DNA of 64,000 nucleotides, from assembly GCA_000783305.1 (NCBI GenBank), contig JROE01000008.1, forward strand, positions 1 to 64,000, in the 5' to 3' direction. Below the pieces are notes generated by a model. It ran no database searches. It saw only the letters and a list, made by a program, of their open reading frames with translations, and had not been told where the DNA came from. This DNA comes from Sphingobacteriaceae bacterium DW12. Lineage in GTDB: Bacteria > Bacteroidota > Bacteroidia > Sphingobacteriales > Sphingobacteriaceae. The stretch's first letter is position 1. Each line of letters begins with the position of its first letter. Both the position numbers and the translations under genes were made by a program. This document shows, one piece after another, positions 62,661 through 64,000 of this stretch.

Positions 62661-63992
62661 ATGAATACATCCATACGTGATTCATGGAGCAAAGGCCAGG
62701 TCTTTGTTCTGCTTGTTGCTATTTTCTTTTTTGGCCTATTGAGCATTCCGTTCAATCCTACACTTTGTGCTGACATTAGTCGTAAAGTGTTGAGTGTTGA
62801 GAGTTTTTATCAGCTGACCACTTATCATACTTCATTCTTTCGAGAAGCTCAACAAATAGGGCTGCAATTGACAGGTTATCTGAATTGGTTGATTGCATTG
62901 GTTGTCGCTTTGTGTGGAAGTGCGCTCCTACAGGTGTTATATAAGCAACCACTTCCAGCGGATAGGCTTTATTATATCCTCAGAGTTTTGCTACGATATC
63001 GTCTTGCTATAGCACTATTTGCGACTGGTATCGTTAAGCTATTTCCCGTTATGTTGCCTCTACCGACGCTTAGCGATTTGCATACCGAGTATGGGGATTT
63101 TTTACCATGGAAAGTCTATTTTCTGAGCACTTCTATCAGCTCTGCAGGATATGTCCCGACACTTGGGCTTATGGAGATAGGGGCGGCCTTGTTGCTCTTG
63201 TTTCGAAAGACTACCGTAATAGGTGCTGCTATAGCATTCTGCCTGTTGCTCAATATTGTCCTGGCTAACTATGCATACGGTATCGGTGAGCAAGTGTATA
63301 GTTCCTTTTTGCTATTGCTGTCGTTTGCCATTTTGTGGTATGACCTTCCTCGTTTATACGCTTTACTTTTCTTAGAAAGATATACTAAGGCTGATACTTA
63401 CGAACCTGTATATAAAGAGCGGTATTTGAAATTTAGAAAAGGGCTCAAGATAGCAATAGTCATCTGGGTACTATTACTAATGGGAGGGACATATCGAATT
63501 TGGTCCAACGAACGGTATCCCTATCCCAATCAAGCGGGACTTAAAGATGCTGCTGGGTACTATGAGGTAACTAGATTTGTCCGCAATGGTGACACAATTG
63601 CTTATTCGCAGGATGATGATGTGCGCTGGAGAAATGTGATTTTTGAAAAATGGAATACATTGAGTATTCGAGATAATAACGTAGGTGTAGTGGACAGTAC
63701 CAGGCCCAAAATTGTGTATCAGGTGGATAGTCTTCGAAATTTTGAACAATTGGGTAACGGAGGCCGACATTTTTATCGTTATGAAATTCGTGATGGGGGG
63801 CGCCGGATAGAGCTGCAAAATAAGATTGTTAAAGATGATCGCTTTGTTTTCCATGTGAAACAGTCGGGAAAAGATCAGCTTGTCCTCTCCGGAGTATCCA
63901 ATGCGAAAGATTCACTACAGGTCGTACTGCAACGTACTTCTAAGGAATATTTACTGCATAAAGGGCGACGTAAACCTATTAAAATCTATTAA
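62661..63992 (+). CDS. DoxX/MauE-like membrane protein with C-terminal soluble domain
   Basis: 443 residues. After a short N-terminus come a membrane helix (VFVLLVAIFFFGLLSI) and about six more; LRYRLAIALFATGIVKLFPVMLPLPTLSDL...LEIGAALLLLFRKTTVIGAAIAFCLLLNIVLANY fits a DoxX/MauE-type four-helix membrane unit. The last helix (about 255-272) leads to a roughly 165-residue exported beta-rich domain (GYYEVTRFVRNGDTIAY...RHFYRYEIRDGGRRIELQNK). Starts 12 bases after susD, so same operon. DoxX/MauE proteins support redox or quinone-linked processes; the job here is unknown. Confidence 0.7.
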   Translation: MNTSIRDSWSKGQVFVLLVAIFFFGLLSIPFNPTLCADISRKVLSVESFYQLTTYHTSFFREAQQIGLQLTGYLNWLIALVVALCGSALLQVLYKQPLPADRLYYILRVLLRYRLAIALFATGIVKLFPVMLPLPTLSDLHTEYGDFLPWKVYFLSTSISSAGYVPTLGLMEIGAALLLLFRKTTVIGAAIAFCLLLNIVLANYAYGIGEQVYSSFLLLLSFAILWYDLPRLYALLFLERYTKADTYEPVYKERYLKFRKGLKIAIVIWVLLLMGGTYRIWSNERYPYPNQAGLKDAAGYYEVTRFVRNGDTIAYSQDDDVRWRNVIFEKWNTLSIRDNNVGVVDSTRPKIVYQVDSLRNFEQLGNGGRHFYRYEIRDGGRRIELQNKIVKDDRFVFHVKQSGKDQLVLSGVSNAKDSLQVVLQRTSKEYLLHKGRRKPIKIY

Positions 63993-64000
63993 TAACTATG

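Noticed and set aside
1..64000. Search for CRISPR arrays, defence islands, phage or conjugative genes
   Set aside because: No regularly spaced repeats, Cas, restriction, integrase, portal or relaxase genes were seen.

Overview
The window looks like chromosomal DNA of a Bacteroidota member close to Sphingobacterium or Pedobacter. The evidence is two SusC/SusD pairs, a two-component sensor of the hybrid (HTCS) type, GH92, GH105 and GH43 enzymes, signal peptides ending in AQ, lipoproteins, and repeated use of the Bacteroidota -7 promoter box TAnnTTTG. No rRNA, CRISPR array, phage or conjugative module is visible. The only mobile-element traces are decayed IS5-type fragments near 40 kb.

Layout. 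(1) 1-3.4 kb: a tRNA-Cys cut by the window edge, a decayed duplicate of the pdxR promoter and start, a small CxxC thioredoxin-like gene, a second tRNA-Cys with an abnormal anticodon loop, the MocR/PdxR-type regulator and a PdxY-type pyridoxal kinase (vitamin B6 salvage). (2) 3.4-5.9 kb: a three-gene membrane operon DUF2157-DUF4401-GDYXXLXY. (3) 6.1-13.9 kb: minus-strand single genes: two paralogous secreted NTF2-like proteins with the same promoter and operator architecture, an SH3-like protein, an FAD-binding dehydrogenase, VOC, DUF4230, SRPBCC and DinB proteins and an AraC regulator. (4) 14-20.3 kb: a GNAT enzyme, a secreted TIM-barrel isomerase/epimerase with a GH92 alpha-mannosidase, a small secreted protein and an AraC regulator. 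(5) 20.5-26.6 kb: an RND efflux operon (adaptor, pump, outer-membrane factor) and a 69-residue small protein.

(6) 27.4-47.2 kb: a polysaccharide utilisation region, probably for arabinan or pectin side chains. It holds GH105, a GMC oxidoreductase, an operon of TIG/NHL lipoprotein-SusC-SusD-DUF1735-type lipoprotein-GH43, a graveyard of IS5 and SusC fragments, an HTCS-like sensor kinase, two overlapping GH43 genes, and a separate REC-AraC regulator. Kinase and regulator together equal one HTCS split into two genes around the GH43 pair. (7) 47.7-57.5 kb: metabolic genes: threonine aldolase, TlpA-like thioredoxin, FG-GAP and PQQ-type propellers, lipoate ligase, an orphan trpB, a methyltransferase, two unknown proteins and a PanE-like reductase. 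(8) 57.6-64 kb: a second SusC/SusD pair with a DoxX/MauE-like membrane protein. A strong minus-strand terminator lies in the susC leader and may end an antisense RNA.

The observations most worth follow-up are the duplicated tRNA-Cys/pdxR promoter module with its C33 tRNA, the PdxR-like direct-repeat operators, the 21-bp-period operator shared by the NTF2-like paralogues, the split HTCS, and the putative antisense RNA at the second susC. All functional calls rest on reading the sequence and on family knowledge; no database search was run.
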